A stretch of 64,000 bases of DNA, taken from JAUUSJ01 sp051880475. Lineage in GTDB: Bacteria; Bacillota; Clostridia; Lachnospirales; Lachnospiraceae. Every line of letters starts with the position of its first letter. Position 1 is the first letter of the stretch. The stretch is from NCBI GenBank assembly GCA_051880475.1, contig JBJEOA010000004.1, positions 107,232 to 171,231 of the forward strand, in the 5' to 3' direction. A model generated the notes under the pieces. The model was not told the DNA's origin. It ran no database searches and was given only the letters and a program-made list of their open reading frames with translations. Position numbers and translations under genes: made by a program. Of this stretch, positions 1 to 9,140 are shown in pieces.

Positions 1-159
1 AAACTGTTCATACTCACCATGAATATCGGATACAAAATGCTCCGTTCCTTTTGGCAAATTTAAAATTGCCTGAGAATTAATAATCTCTGTACATACAGAG
101 GCGATATCTGGATAAAGTGCAGATAAACTTTTTAAATATTTGATTTCTAAATTATTCAT
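1..159 (-). CDS. fbp: Class III fructose-1,6-bisphosphatase, N-terminal part
   Basis: This is the first 53 codons of a minus-strand gene that runs off the left edge. The translation contains AILNLPKGTEHF and then VSDIHGEY, the metallophosphoesterase D-x-H-G signature at the start of Firmicutes class III fructose-1,6-bisphosphatases, which hydrolyse fructose-1,6-bisphosphate in gluconeogenesis. The ATG at 157-159 follows a strong GAGGAGAAGG ribosome binding site. About 90% of the expected protein lies outside the window, so the call rests on the N-terminal motif alone. Confidence 0.8.
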   Translation of the reverse strand, partial: MNNLEIKYLKSLSALYPDIASVCTEIINSQAILNLPKGTEHFVSDIHGEYEQF

Positions 160-301
160 TTTACCTTCTCCTCTTTTTTGTTTTCCCATCTTAATACACT
201 GTTTGGCAAATCGTTGCCGTTCTCCTTTCTTTGTTTTATCCTGCCACTTTCCTTCACAATTTTATCCCAAAAAGCCAATATATTCATTTACTCTTTCTTA
301 A

Positions 302-1729
302 TTAGTTTTCATTTTCCCTCTGTTCAAGCTGAAGATATCCTCTCATCTCAATCAAAGGCAATCCCTTATTTAAAATATAATCCCCTGTAATTGTTACCCT
401 ACCAATATTATCATCTTTTGGAATTTCATACATAATATCTAGCATTAACTCCTCGATAATAGATCGAAGTGCTCTTGCCCCTGTTTTTCTCTCTAATGCT
501 TTTTGTGCAATTGCTTCTAATGCTGCCTCCTCAAAGCAAAGCTGCACTTCATCTAATTCAAGCAATTTTTTATACTGTTTTAAAATTGCATTCTTTGGCT
601 CATGCAAAATACGAACAAGCATATCTTTGTCGAGTGGTTCCAAAGAATAAATCACTGGAAGTCTTCCGATAAACTCTGGTATCATTCCAAACTCACGCAA
701 GTCTTCTATTGTGACATATTGAAATAGATTTTTTTCATTATCAAACTTATCTTTTAAATCTGCATGAAATCCAATCGAGGATTGTTTCGTCAATCTTCTC
801 TTAATGATTTCATCTAATTCTGGGAAAGCACCTCCACAGATAAATAAAATATTCCTTGTGTTAATTGTCGTCGTTGGCACCATAGCATTTTTGCTCGTCG
901 CTCCAACTGGCACTTCCACCTCACTGCCCTCTAATAATTTTAATAAGCCTTGCTGTACTGCCTCGCCACTGACATCTCTACTATTTGTATTTCTCTTCTT
1001 TGCAATTTTATCAATCTCATCAATAAATACAATTCCTCGCTCGGCTTTTTCCACATCATTATCGGCTGCTGCAAGTAATTTCAATAATACACTTTCTACG
1101 TCATCACCAATATATCCAGCTTCTGTTAAAGAAGTTGCATCTGTAATTGCCAATGGAACATCGAGAAGTCTCGCCAATGTCTTTACGAGGTAAGTTTTAC
1201 CACTTCCAGTCGGTCCAATCATTAGCATATTGGATTTATCAATCTCAATTTCATCCATTGTATTTGTTGCCACTCTCTTATAGTGATTATAAACAGCAAC
1301 ACTAATTACTTTTTTTGCATGTTCTTGTCCAATGACAAAATCATCTAACATTCCCTTAATTTTATGTGGGGCTGGAATATCTCTAAGAGAAAAAGCTGCC
1401 TCTTTTTTTGGTTCTTCTTTTTTCTTTTTTATCTTCTGTGACTTTGGTTGCTGAAATCCAAACATTTTAGAAAAATCCATATTAGAAAAATTCCCAGAAT
1501 TCATATCAAAAAAGTTGAAAGAACTATTATTCATACTATCTAATGTTTTTTGCATACAATCAGAGCAAATATTTAGATTGCCTGGCATAGATACCATTTT
1601 CCCCGCCTGTTTTTCGCTCCTTCTGCAAAGATAACAGTATTTCTCATATTCATCATTTGAATTTTTGTTATTAGATTTTTCTATCGGTTCTTTTTTTGTT
1701 GTTTTTTCTTGTTCCTCTATTTTGTCCAT
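302..1729 (-). CDS. ClpX-like AAA+ unfoldase, divergent second copy
   Basis: This 475-residue protein has the ClpX layout: an N-terminal C4 zinc-binding domain (Cys32, Cys35, Cys55, Cys58), a lysine/glutamate-rich linker of about 60 residues, Walker A GPTGSGKT at 172-179, Walker B GIVFIDEID near 232-240, a pore loop GYIG near 206 (GYVG in standard ClpX), and an IGF tripeptide at 319-321 in the position of the ClpP-docking loop. The RKH loop of normal ClpX is replaced by a segment with SKNAMVPTTT (279-288). The standard clpX is at 18.1-19.4 kb, so this is a paralogue. It stands alone, not next to a clpP. By family knowledge it should unfold substrates for ClpP; a distinct substrate range is an inference from the changed pore loops and linker. 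Confidence 0.85.
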   Translation of the reverse strand: MDKIEEQEKTTKKEPIEKSNNKNSNDEYEKYCYLCRRSEKQAGKMVSMPGNLNICSDCMQKTLDSMNNSSFNFFDMNSGNFSNMDFSKMFGFQQPKSQKIKKKKEEPKKEAAFSLRDIPAPHKIKGMLDDFVIGQEHAKKVISVAVYNHYKRVATNTMDEIEIDKSNMLMIGPTGSGKTYLVKTLARLLDVPLAITDATSLTEAGYIGDDVESVLLKLLAAADNDVEKAERGIVFIDEIDKIAKKRNTNSRDVSGEAVQQGLLKLLEGSEVEVPVGATSKNAMVPTTTINTRNILFICGGAFPELDEIIKRRLTKQSSIGFHADLKDKFDNEKNLFQYVTIEDLREFGMIPEFIGRLPVIYSLEPLDKDMLVRILHEPKNAILKQYKKLLELDEVQLCFEEAALEAIAQKALERKTGARALRSIIEELMLDIMYEIPKDDNIGRVTITGDYILNKGLPLIEMRGYLQLEQRENEN

Positions 1730-1818
1730 ATTTTTTTCCTTTCTACTTTTATCATTTTAAATGTAGAATATTTTTGCGTTTATAGCTGCCAATAGATTTA
1801 TTTTTCATCCCATTTTTT

Positions 1819-1827
1819 ATTATAACA
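1819..1827 (-). promoter_or_regulatory. Extended -10 promoter upstream of the ClpX-like gene
   Basis: On the minus strand TGTTATAAT, an extended -10 element, lies about 90 bases before the ClpX-like start codon, partly in the gap after the MocR gene. No good -35 box is seen at 17 bases. It suggests separate transcription of the ClpX paralogue. Confidence 0.45.
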
Positions 1828-1835
1828 GATTTTTC

Positions 1836-3245
1836 TTAATCAATCCATATATTTTTCCAAGCTTCCATTAATAATAAAATTCCCTTTTTTATATCCTTTT
1901 CTTGCAGTTTAGCAAATCCTAGTATAAGCATCGGGTATGGAAAACTTGTCTGTTTTTCTATTTCATATTCGCTAATTCCATATACCTTTACTCCTTGCTC
2001 TCTCGCAAGCGAAATCAATTCCTTCTCTTTTCTTTTTGTATGACATTCTAGGAGAATATGGAGACCAGTGCTCGTATTTTTTACTTGAATATGTGGTTCA
2101 AACTGCCTGCAAAGTTTTACTAGCATATCTCTTTTATTTTTATATACACCTCTCATTTTATTTAGATGCCTCTCAAAATATCCCTCTGTTATAAATGATT
2201 CTAAAATCTTTTGATCCGTCCTAGAAACGGTACAAGCTAAAAATCCAACTCTCTCTTTGTATCTTTTATACAATTTCCACGGGAGCACCAAATAGCTGAT
2301 ACGAATTGCAGGAGCAATCGCCTTAGAGAATGTGCCACAATAAATGACTTTTTGATTCCTATCAATGGACTGCAATGAGGGGATTGGTTTTCCCTGATAT
2401 CGAAATTCACTATCATAGTCGTCCTCAATAATATATCTTCCCTCTTCTTGATTTGCCCAATCTAATAATTTTAATCTTCTTTGAATCGGCATAACAAATC
2501 CAGTCGGATATTGATGTGCCGGTGTTACATACAAAAACTGTGCTTTTGATTTTTCTAGTATATCTATGCAGATTCCCTGTTCATCTACTGGAATTGCCTC
2601 AATCTCATAATTCATCTCTCGAAAAATCGAATAAGGCTTTAAATAAGCAGGATTTTCCATGGCAATCATCTGATGAAACCCTAGAATCTGTGTAAGAAGC
2701 AATATTAAATAATCATTTCCTGCTCCAACAATAATCTGGTCTTCATGGCAATTTACTCCTCTTGACTCATGTAAATACTGCCTAATTGCCTTTCGGAATG
2801 AAAATTCTCCCTGTGCATCACCTGTCTGAAAAAGTTCACTATTAATCTCCATCATTACTTCTTTATTCAACCTGCGAAAACAATTATAGGGAAAAGCATT
2901 CATATCGACTCCATTTGGAGAAAAATCAATTAAAATATCATCTTGTTTTTGCTGGTTATGTTCTACTTTTTCCTCCTGATACATATGTAGATTAGCGAGC
3001 CCTTCTATCTTTGATATAAAATATCCTCTTCTTGGCATATTTTCAATATATCCTTCCGACAAAAGCTGCGCATATGCCATATCAACTGTATTTCTACTCA
3101 CTCCAAGATTCACAGCCAAACTTCTGCAAGACGGAAGTTTACTTCCACATTCTAAGTTTCCCATCCGAATTTCTTCTCTAATATAAGTATAAATTTGTTC
3201 ATATAAAGGTTCTTTCTTATTCACATCAAGTGCTATCGTAAGCAT
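1836..3245 (-). CDS. MocR/GntR-family regulator with aminotransferase domain
   Basis: This 469-residue protein fuses an N-terminal GntR winged helix (about 1-78, with LPSCRSLAVNLGVSRNTVD) to a fold-type I aminotransferase-like domain. The PLP lysine is Lys308 in GTFSKAIAPA, and the PLP-contacting aspartate lies in the IIEDDYDSEF segment. MocR proteins (PdxR, GabR) bind PLP and usually control a neighbouring gene divergent to their own. Here the divergent neighbour is a D-Ala-D-Ala carboxypeptidase at 3560, so a link to D-alanine or cell-wall metabolism is possible but only inferred. No pdxST genes are nearby. Confidence 0.88.
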   Translation of the reverse strand: MLTIALDVNKKEPLYEQIYTYIREEIRMGNLECGSKLPSCRSLAVNLGVSRNTVDMAYAQLLSEGYIENMPRRGYFISKIEGLANLHMYQEEKVEHNQQKQDDILIDFSPNGVDMNAFPYNCFRRLNKEVMMEINSELFQTGDAQGEFSFRKAIRQYLHESRGVNCHEDQIIVGAGNDYLILLLTQILGFHQMIAMENPAYLKPYSIFREMNYEIEAIPVDEQGICIDILEKSKAQFLYVTPAHQYPTGFVMPIQRRLKLLDWANQEEGRYIIEDDYDSEFRYQGKPIPSLQSIDRNQKVIYCGTFSKAIAPAIRISYLVLPWKLYKRYKERVGFLACTVSRTDQKILESFITEGYFERHLNKMRGVYKNKRDMLVKLCRQFEPHIQVKNTSTGLHILLECHTKRKEKELISLAREQGVKVYGISEYEIEKQTSFPYPMLILGFAKLQEKDIKKGILLLMEAWKNIWID

Positions 3246-3559
3246 TATTCTTCTTCCTTTCCTTTCTATAAACTACTATAATTATTTTATACTTTTCTGT
3301 CAACTAACAATATGTTAAATTGTGAAACACCCCTCATTTTAAGGATACCATTTGCTTTTTTCCTATTTAAGAAACATCTTTTCTCTCATTTTTACATATA
3401 CTCTTTATGAAAATAATTTATTTATAAACGGATATGTCTACTTTAAATCTCTCTGCGTATTCATACGGTTTCATCTGCCAAATGCCAAATCAAATTTGAG
3501 CAAGCCTTCGTTATTTCGTCACTTGATTAGAACTTTCATAGTAAATTTAGGAGGAATTT
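3246..3559. other. Divergent intergenic region, mocR / dacA
   Basis: This 314-base AT-rich gap separates two divergent genes. It holds a good sigma-A promoter for the MocR gene close to its start (3275-3303) and the GGAGG ribosome binding site of the carboxypeptidase at its right end. No convincing gene or hairpin is seen. MocR binding sites, if any, would be expected here. Confidence 0.6.
3275..3303 (-). promoter_or_regulatory. Sigma-A promoter for the MocR gene
   Basis: On the minus strand TTGACA (plus 3298-3303) is followed after exactly 17 bases by TATAGT (plus 3275-3280). The start codon is about 30 bases downstream. This is a near-consensus vegetative promoter. Confidence 0.7.
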
Positions 3560-4735
3560 ATGCGCCTTTTTCAATCTCTTTTCATCTTTTTTCTTATTTT
3601 TCATCTTCTTCCCGCTCACTGCCTTGCCACTTCCTCCTCCAAACTAGAAGAAGAAATTCACGATAGTAGCATACACGCAAAGGCAGCTCTCTTAATGGAC
3701 GCAGATAGTGGGAGAGTTTTATATGAAAAAAACGGTTATACAAAAATGCCAATGGCAAGCACCACTAAAATTATGACCTGTATTTATGTTCTAGAAAATG
3801 CGAATCTTGATGACACTGTAAAAATTTCTTCTTTAGCCGCCTCACAACCAAAGGTTCGTCTCGGTGTACAAGTTGGAGAAGAATATCGCCTTGGCGACCT
3901 TTTATACGCCCTTATGCTAGAGTCTTATAATGATGCGGCAGTTGCTATCGCAGAACATGTAGGGGGAACTGTAGAAAATTTTTGCAAGGCAATGACAAGA
4001 AAAGCAAAAGATATCGGATGTAAAAATACATCTTTTAAAACTCCAAACGGATTAGACGCAGATAATCATTATACAACAGCCAGCGATTTGGCTCTCATCA
4101 CCCGCTATGCTATTAGAAATAAAAAATTTATTGAAATTACGAACACTCCCTCCTATGAAATAAAAGAATTAAAAAAACAAACCTCTCACTCTCTCACAAA
4201 TAAAAATGCTTTCCTCCACCAATTTGAGGGGGCAATCGGAGTAAAAACAGGATTTACGACAAAAGCAGGCTATTGCTTTGTCGGAGCTGTCAAAAGACAA
4301 AACCGAAGTTTTATCTCTGTTGTTCTAGCAAGCGGTTGGCCTCCAAATAAACGGTGGAAATGGAATGACACATCCATCTTAATGAACTATGGCGTATCAA
4401 ATTATGAGTATAAAGAAGTTCTATCCACCAAAAAAAGAAGCTCTCTTCTAGTTATGCGAGGTCTAAACGACCAAGTTTCCATCGCACCTGAAAAAAACTT
4501 CTCTCTTTTACTTTCCGACAAAGATACTGTTCAAATCAAAACTCAATGTCTTCCCAACCTAAAAGCCCCTATAAAAACCGGACAATTAGCGGGATTTTCT
4601 TATATTTATGTGAATAATCAACTTGTTAAAACAATTCCGCTCCGCACAACTTCCTCTGTCAAAGAAATGAAATATTTTCATTATCTCGGAAAAATTGTTC
4701 ATAAGTTTATTAGCTCGGACTACTATGCTAAATAA
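3560..4735 (+). CDS. dacA: D-alanyl-D-alanine carboxypeptidase (class A low-molecular-weight PBP)
   Basis: This 391-residue secreted penicillin-binding protein trims the terminal D-Ala from peptidoglycan stem peptides. It has a hydrophobic signal peptide (about 1-24) and the three serine-peptidase S11 motifs: S67-T-T-K70, S122-Y-N124 and K229-T-G231. The domain after about 290 fits the PBP5 C-terminal beta domain; a clear C-terminal amphipathic anchor is not obvious. The start is fixed by GGAGG a few bases upstream. It is divergent from the MocR regulator and converges on hisC, with the two coding ends overlapping by 13 bases. Confidence 0.9.
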   Translation: MRLFQSLFIFFLIFHLLPAHCLATSSSKLEEEIHDSSIHAKAALLMDADSGRVLYEKNGYTKMPMASTTKIMTCIYVLENANLDDTVKISSLAASQPKVRLGVQVGEEYRLGDLLYALMLESYNDAAVAIAEHVGGTVENFCKAMTRKAKDIGCKNTSFKTPNGLDADNHYTTASDLALITRYAIRNKKFIEITNTPSYEIKELKKQTSHSLTNKNAFLHQFEGAIGVKTGFTTKAGYCFVGAVKRQNRSFISVVLASGWPPNKRWKWNDTSILMNYGVSNYEYKEVLSTKKRSSLLVMRGLNDQVSIAPEKNFSLLLSDKDTVQIKTQCLPNLKAPIKTGQLAGFSYIYVNNQLVKTIPLRTTSSVKEMKYFHYLGKIVHKFISSDYYAK

Positions 4736-5772
4736 TCCCTCAAAAACTCAAGAAAGACTTCCATCTCTTCCCTCGTTCCAATGGTAATTCGAAGATAATT
4801 ATCTAAAAGTGGCTTATTAAAATATCGAACATAAATATCTCTTTCCCTCGCAGCCATGAAGATATCTCTCGCTTTTTTTTCTTTGTGAGTAGCAAAAATA
4901 AAATTCGCCTTGGAATCTGGGAAGGAAAAACCTAATTTTTTCATCTCTCCCTTAAACCACTCTCTCGTCTCAATAATTTTTGCATTCATTTCTTTAAAGT
5001 ATACATCATCTTCGATAGAAGCCACCCCTGCTATAATAGACGGACGATTCATCGTGTAGGAATTAAACGAATATTTTACGTCATTTAGCGCTTTAATTAA
5101 ATTTTTATTTCCCATGGCATATCCTATTCTCATTCCCGCCATAGAACGAGATTTTGAAAATGTCTGTACCACTAAAAGATTTTCATATTTTTTAAGAAGA
5201 GTCTTTGCACTCACACCCCCAAAATCAATATACGCCTCATCAACAATAACAATAACATCCTGATTCATTTTGATGATCTCTTCTATCTTCTCTAACTCCA
5301 TAAATACTCCTGTAGGAGCATTTGGATTTGGGAAAATAACACCGCCATTTTCAGACTCATAATCTCTCGTCTCAATCTCCAAGTTTTCATCTAAAGCTTT
5401 TGTTTCATATGGAATCTGGAATAATTGTGCCCATACATCATAAAAAGAATACGTAATATTTGGAAATACGATAGGTTTATCTGAATTAAAAAATGTCAAA
5501 AACGACATCGCAAGAACATCATCAGAACCTACTCCAACAAATACTTCTTCATCCTCTAATCCATTATACTTCGCAATCGCATGTACTAAGTCAGACGCTG
5601 CAGGGTCTGGATAAAGTCTAAGTAAATCTATCTTTCTTAATGCCTCCATTACTTTTGGTGAGGGAGGATATGGATTCTCGTTCGTATTTAATTTAATCAT
5701 TTTTTCTTTTTTAGGCTGCTCTCCCGGAACATAAGGAACAACCTTTCTTATATTTTTCTCCCAAGCTTTCAT
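4723..5772 (-). CDS. hisC: Histidinol-phosphate aminotransferase
   Basis: This 349-residue PLP enzyme converts imidazole-acetol phosphate and glutamate to histidinol phosphate in histidine synthesis. The N terminus contains IKLNTNENPYPPSP, a hallmark of HisC. The PLP lysine is Lys207 in QTFSKSRSMAG, with Asp178 (VDEAYIDF) and Arg215 in the expected spacing. No other his genes are in the window, so the enzyme is encoded away from a his operon. Its 3' end overlaps the carboxypeptidase gene on the other strand. Confidence 0.88.
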   Translation of the reverse strand: MKAWEKNIRKVVPYVPGEQPKKEKMIKLNTNENPYPPSPKVMEALRKIDLLRLYPDPAASDLVHAIAKYNGLEDEEVFVGVGSDDVLAMSFLTFFNSDKPIVFPNITYSFYDVWAQLFQIPYETKALDENLEIETRDYESENGGVIFPNPNAPTGVFMELEKIEEIIKMNQDVIVIVDEAYIDFGGVSAKTLLKKYENLLVVQTFSKSRSMAGMRIGYAMGNKNLIKALNDVKYSFNSYTMNRPSIIAGVASIEDDVYFKEMNAKIIETREWFKGEMKKLGFSFPDSKANFIFATHKEKKARDIFMAARERDIYVRYFNKPLLDNYLRITIGTREEMEVFLEFLRDYLA

Positions 5773-5871
5773 TTTCTTTTCTCCTATCTGATCGAAAAAT
5801 TTCCAATTTTTGTAAAATCTATCATCATTTTTTTACAGCAATATCCTACAAAGCAAAGATATTATAAATGG

Positions 5872-5919
5872 AAGGGTGAAAGTATTTTTATCTTATCTCT
5901 TCCTAAAACTTTCACCCTT
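5872..5919. terminator. 12-bp perfect inverted repeat after the aminotransferase gene
   Basis: AAGGGTGAAAGT (5872-5883) is repeated inverted at 5908-5919, 15 bases beyond the aminotransferase stop codon. The T-rich stretch follows the stem on the plus strand, not on the minus strand where the gene ends, so it is a weak intrinsic terminator for that gene and may work in both directions or as a 3' stabiliser. Confidence 0.5.
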
Positions 5920-5933
5920 GATTTTTATTTTAT

Positions 5934-7121
5934 TTATTTGTACTCGTCAGCTAATTTCTTGAATAATGGCAATGCTCTCTCAATAACTTCAGTAGGTACA
6001 CAGTAAGAGATTCTTACATGTCCTGGACATCCAAAACTATCTCCAGGTACTAATAAGAGATTATACTTTTTAGCACGCTCGCAAAAAGCATTTGCATCTT
6101 CTTCTAATGCTCTTGGGAATAGATAAAAAGCTCCGCCTGGCTCTACGCATGTATATCCCATCTCAATTAATCCGTTATAAAAAATTTCTTTATTTCTCTC
6201 ATAAATGGAAAGATCGGCTGTCTCATCTACACATCTTTCTACAACCATCTGATAAAGAGAAGGTGCACTTACATAAGCGAGAGATCTTGCAGCGGCAACT
6301 AAAACTGGAAGTAAAATATCTGCATCCTCTGCTCTCTTAGAAAATGCCACATATCCAATTCTCTCTCCAGGAATTGAGAGAGATTTACTATAAGAATAAC
6401 AAACTAATGTATTATCATAATATTTAGGCACATATGGAACAAAAACATTTGCAAAAGCAATCTCTCTATATGGCTCGTCTGAAATAATATAAATAGAATG
6501 TCCATATTCTTTTTGCTTTTCCTCCAAAATAGCGGCTAACTTCTTAATTGTATCCTCGCTATATACAATACCAGTTGGATTATTAGGAGAATTGATTAAA
6601 ACACCTTTTACATTTGGATTTAATGCTTTTTCAAACTCCTCAAAATTAATCTGGAAAGAATCAATATCTGCTGGAATTACACTAAGTTTTCCGCCTGCTC
6701 CCTCCACAAATGCCTTATATTCTGGAAAATATGGGGCAAATGTAATAATCTCATCCTCTGGTCCGTCAATCAACGCTCTAAAGCAAACCATAATTGCTCC
6801 GGCTGCTCCAATAGACATAAAGATTTGATTTTCTGTAAAATCCATATCAAATCGTTCATTTAAAGACTTAGCAATCGCTATTTTTGTAGAAACTAAACCT
6901 GCATTGCTTGGATAACTGTGAGTCATAACTGGGTCTTGTTTTTCCAAAATATCGATTGCAACTTCTTTTACAATTTCTGGTGCTGGAACATTCGGATTTC
7001 CAATGCTAAAATCAAACACATTTTCTCTTCCAACTTCCTTGGCTCTTTTCATTCCAAATTCATAAATCTCTCGAATAATAGATTTTTGCTTGGACATTTC
7101 TACCATTTTCTTAGCTAACAT
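5934..7121 (-). CDS. Class I/II PLP aminotransferase, aspartate aminotransferase-like
   Basis: This 395-residue fold-type I PLP enzyme carries SPNNPTG (178-184), the D215-E-P-Y motif, and the PLP lysine Lys246 in YSYSKSLSIPGERIGY, followed by the arginine that binds the PLP phosphate. The substrate-carboxylate arginine sits in HVRISYC near the C terminus. The overall pattern is that of AspC/PatA-type enzymes of Clostridia (amino group transfer between aspartate or another amino acid and 2-oxoglutarate). Exact substrate specificity cannot be read from sequence. It sits 28 bases downstream of prfA's stop region and may be cotranscribed with another gene only by chance. Confidence 0.82.
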   Translation of the reverse strand: MLAKKMVEMSKQKSIIREIYEFGMKRAKEVGRENVFDFSIGNPNVPAPEIVKEVAIDILEKQDPVMTHSYPSNAGLVSTKIAIAKSLNERFDMDFTENQIFMSIGAAGAIMVCFRALIDGPEDEIITFAPYFPEYKAFVEGAGGKLSVIPADIDSFQINFEEFEKALNPNVKGVLINSPNNPTGIVYSEDTIKKLAAILEEKQKEYGHSIYIISDEPYREIAFANVFVPYVPKYYDNTLVCYSYSKSLSIPGERIGYVAFSKRAEDADILLPVLVAAARSLAYVSAPSLYQMVVERCVDETADLSIYERNKEIFYNGLIEMGYTCVEPGGAFYLFPRALEEDANAFCERAKKYNLLLVPGDSFGCPGHVRISYCVPTEVIERALPLFKKLADEYK

Positions 7122-7149
7122 ATCATCACTCTCTTTCTATCTTTCTCTT

Positions 7150-8223
7150 TTATATATCCTCAAGCTTGCTTAATTTTGCCGCCTGATCTGCCGCTGTCAA
7201 ACTATCAATAATCTCTGTCAAATCACCATTTAAGATACTCTCAAGTCGATGAAGTGTAAGCTTAATTCTATGGTCTGTGACACGTCCTTGTGGGAAATTA
7301 TAAGTACGAATTTTCTCAGAACGATCTCCTGTTCCCACCTGACTCTTTCTAGCTTCCGCTTCCGCATCATGTGCTTTTTGACACTCCAAATCATAAAGAC
7401 GAGAGCGGAGAACTTTTAAAGCTTTATCTTTATTTTTCAGCTGAGATTTCTCATCCTGACAAGAAATAACAATACCAGTTGGAATATGAGTCAGACGCAC
7501 AGCAGAGTCTGTTGTATTGACACACTGTCCACCATTTCCAGATGCTCTAAATACATCAAATTTACAATCATTCATATCAATCTGAACATCCACTTCCTCA
7601 GCCTCTGGCATAATTGCGACAGTTGCTGTGGATGTATGAATTCTTCCGCCAGACTCAGTAGCTGGAACTCTCTGCACACGGTGTACGCCACTCTCATATT
7701 TTAATCTAGAATAAGCACCTTTTCCGTTAATCATAAAGACAGCTTCCTTAAATCCGCCGATTCCACTTTCATTTAAACTCATTGTCTCCACTTTCCAACG
7801 ATTGCTCTCTGCAAAGTTTTTGTACATACGGAATAACTCAGCCGCAAATAAGGCAGCTTCATCCCCACCTGCTCCTGCACGAATCTCTACAATAACGTTT
7901 TTCTCATCGTTAGGGTCTTTTGGCAATAATAAAATCTTTAAATCATTTTCCAATCGAGCAATATCATCCTTTGCCTGAGAAAGCTCCTCTTTGGCTAGCT
8001 CTCTCATCTCTTCATCATTTTCCTCCTCTAAAAGCTCAAGACTTTCCTCCACTGTCTGCTGAGCTTCTTTATATTCATTATATTTTTCTACTATTGGAGT
8101 TAAATCATTTTGCTCCTTCATCAATTTTTTAAAACGCTCCTGATCATTTACTACGGATGGGTCGTTTAACTCTTCCATTACAATCTGCAAACGTTTCACT
8201 AAATCATCTAATTTATCAAACAT
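7150..8223 (-). CDS. prfA: Peptide chain release factor 1
   Basis: This 357-residue factor ends translation at UAA and UAG codons. It shows the peptidyl-tRNA hydrolysis motif G-G-Q at 231-233 (RASGNGGQCVN) and the PAT-type codon-recognition tripeptide at 187-189, which separates RF1 from RF2 (SPF). Length is normal. It lies directly downstream of prmC, whose product methylates the GGQ glutamine, a conserved functional pairing. Confidence 0.95.
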   Translation of the reverse strand: MFDKLDDLVKRLQIVMEELNDPSVVNDQERFKKLMKEQNDLTPIVEKYNEYKEAQQTVEESLELLEEENDEEMRELAKEELSQAKDDIARLENDLKILLLPKDPNDEKNVIVEIRAGAGGDEAALFAAELFRMYKNFAESNRWKVETMSLNESGIGGFKEAVFMINGKGAYSRLKYESGVHRVQRVPATESGGRIHTSTATVAIMPEAEEVDVQIDMNDCKFDVFRASGNGGQCVNTTDSAVRLTHIPTGIVISCQDEKSQLKNKDKALKVLRSRLYDLECQKAHDAEAEARKSQVGTGDRSEKIRTYNFPQGRVTDHRIKLTLHRLESILNGDLTEIIDSLTAADQAAKLSKLEDI

Positions 8224-8251
8224 TTGTTTCTTCCTCCATTATTTTCTTTTA

Positions 8252-9097
8252 TTAGTCTACTACACCATAGACAACGCGGTCAAGTCCCGCTAAATCTTTT
8301 CTTATATTTATATTTTTATATCCATATTTTAAAAATAGAGAAGATACCGCTTTTGCCTGGTCATGTCCTATCTCAAAATAAACTCTTCCACCTTTTTTTA
8401 GATAAGCCTTTCCCTCTTTTAATAATTTATCATAGAAAAAAAGTCCATCTTCCATGCCATCTAGAGCAAGCATCGGCTCAAAAGTTTTTACCTCATCCAT
8501 TAATGTCTCTATCTCTTTTGTCCTAATATAAGGCGGATTAGATACCATAATATCAAATTTTTCCTCAATATTTTCAAAGCAATCGCTCTCTAAAATCTTG
8601 ATATCTGCTTTTAATTTCTCTTTATTTATTTTTGCAATCTCAAGAGCCTCTTTTGAGATATCCACTGCTGTTATATTAGATTTTGGTAAATATTTTTTAA
8701 GACTAATAGCAATACAGCCTGAACCTGTACAAATATCTAATATATCTTGGCAAATATCTGCCTCTTTTTCTAAAATAACTTCAACCAAAACCTCTGTATC
8801 TTGCCTTGGAATTAGCACTCCTTCATCTACAAAAAACTCAAAATCCATAAAAAAAGTCTGCTTCATAATATATTGAAGAGGATAATGAGTACTTCTTATT
8901 CTAATATATTTTATATATTTCTCTTCTTTTTTTTCCTCTATTTCTTTGTTTGCCTCTAAAATAAAATCAGCATGATTAAATTCTAGTATCCACTCTAGTA
9001 AAATTCTAGCATCATAATCTGGATTTTCTACGTTTGCCTTTTGCAAAATCTGCCTTCCTTTTTCATAGAGTTCTCTCACTGTACTCACTTTATCCAT
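8252..9097 (-). CDS. prmC: Release factor glutamine methyltransferase
   Basis: This 281-residue SAM-dependent enzyme N5-methylates the glutamine of the GGQ motif of RF1 and RF2. It has an N-terminal helical substrate-binding domain, the SAM-binding segment DICTGSGCIA (121-130) and the catalytic N187-P-P-Y190. It lies between yqhQ (DUF1385) and prfA with short gaps, consistent with one operon. Confidence 0.93.
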   Translation of the reverse strand: MDKVSTVRELYEKGRQILQKANVENPDYDARILLEWILEFNHADFILEANKEIEEKKEEKYIKYIRIRSTHYPLQYIMKQTFFMDFEFFVDEGVLIPRQDTEVLVEVILEKEADICQDILDICTGSGCIAISLKKYLPKSNITAVDISKEALEIAKINKEKLKADIKILESDCFENIEEKFDIMVSNPPYIRTKEIETLMDEVKTFEPMLALDGMEDGLFFYDKLLKEGKAYLKKGGRVYFEIGHDQAKAVSSLFLKYGYKNINIRKDLAGLDRVVYGVVD

Positions 9098-9140
9098 CCC
9101 CTCCTATTGCTATATTCAAACTATCCTTTTTATTTATAAT

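Noticed and set aside
3352..3666. Plus-strand open frame of 104 codons before the carboxypeptidase
   Set aside because: It overlaps the carboxypeptidase start in another frame and has no binding site; the signal-peptide-bearing frame with GGAGG is preferred.
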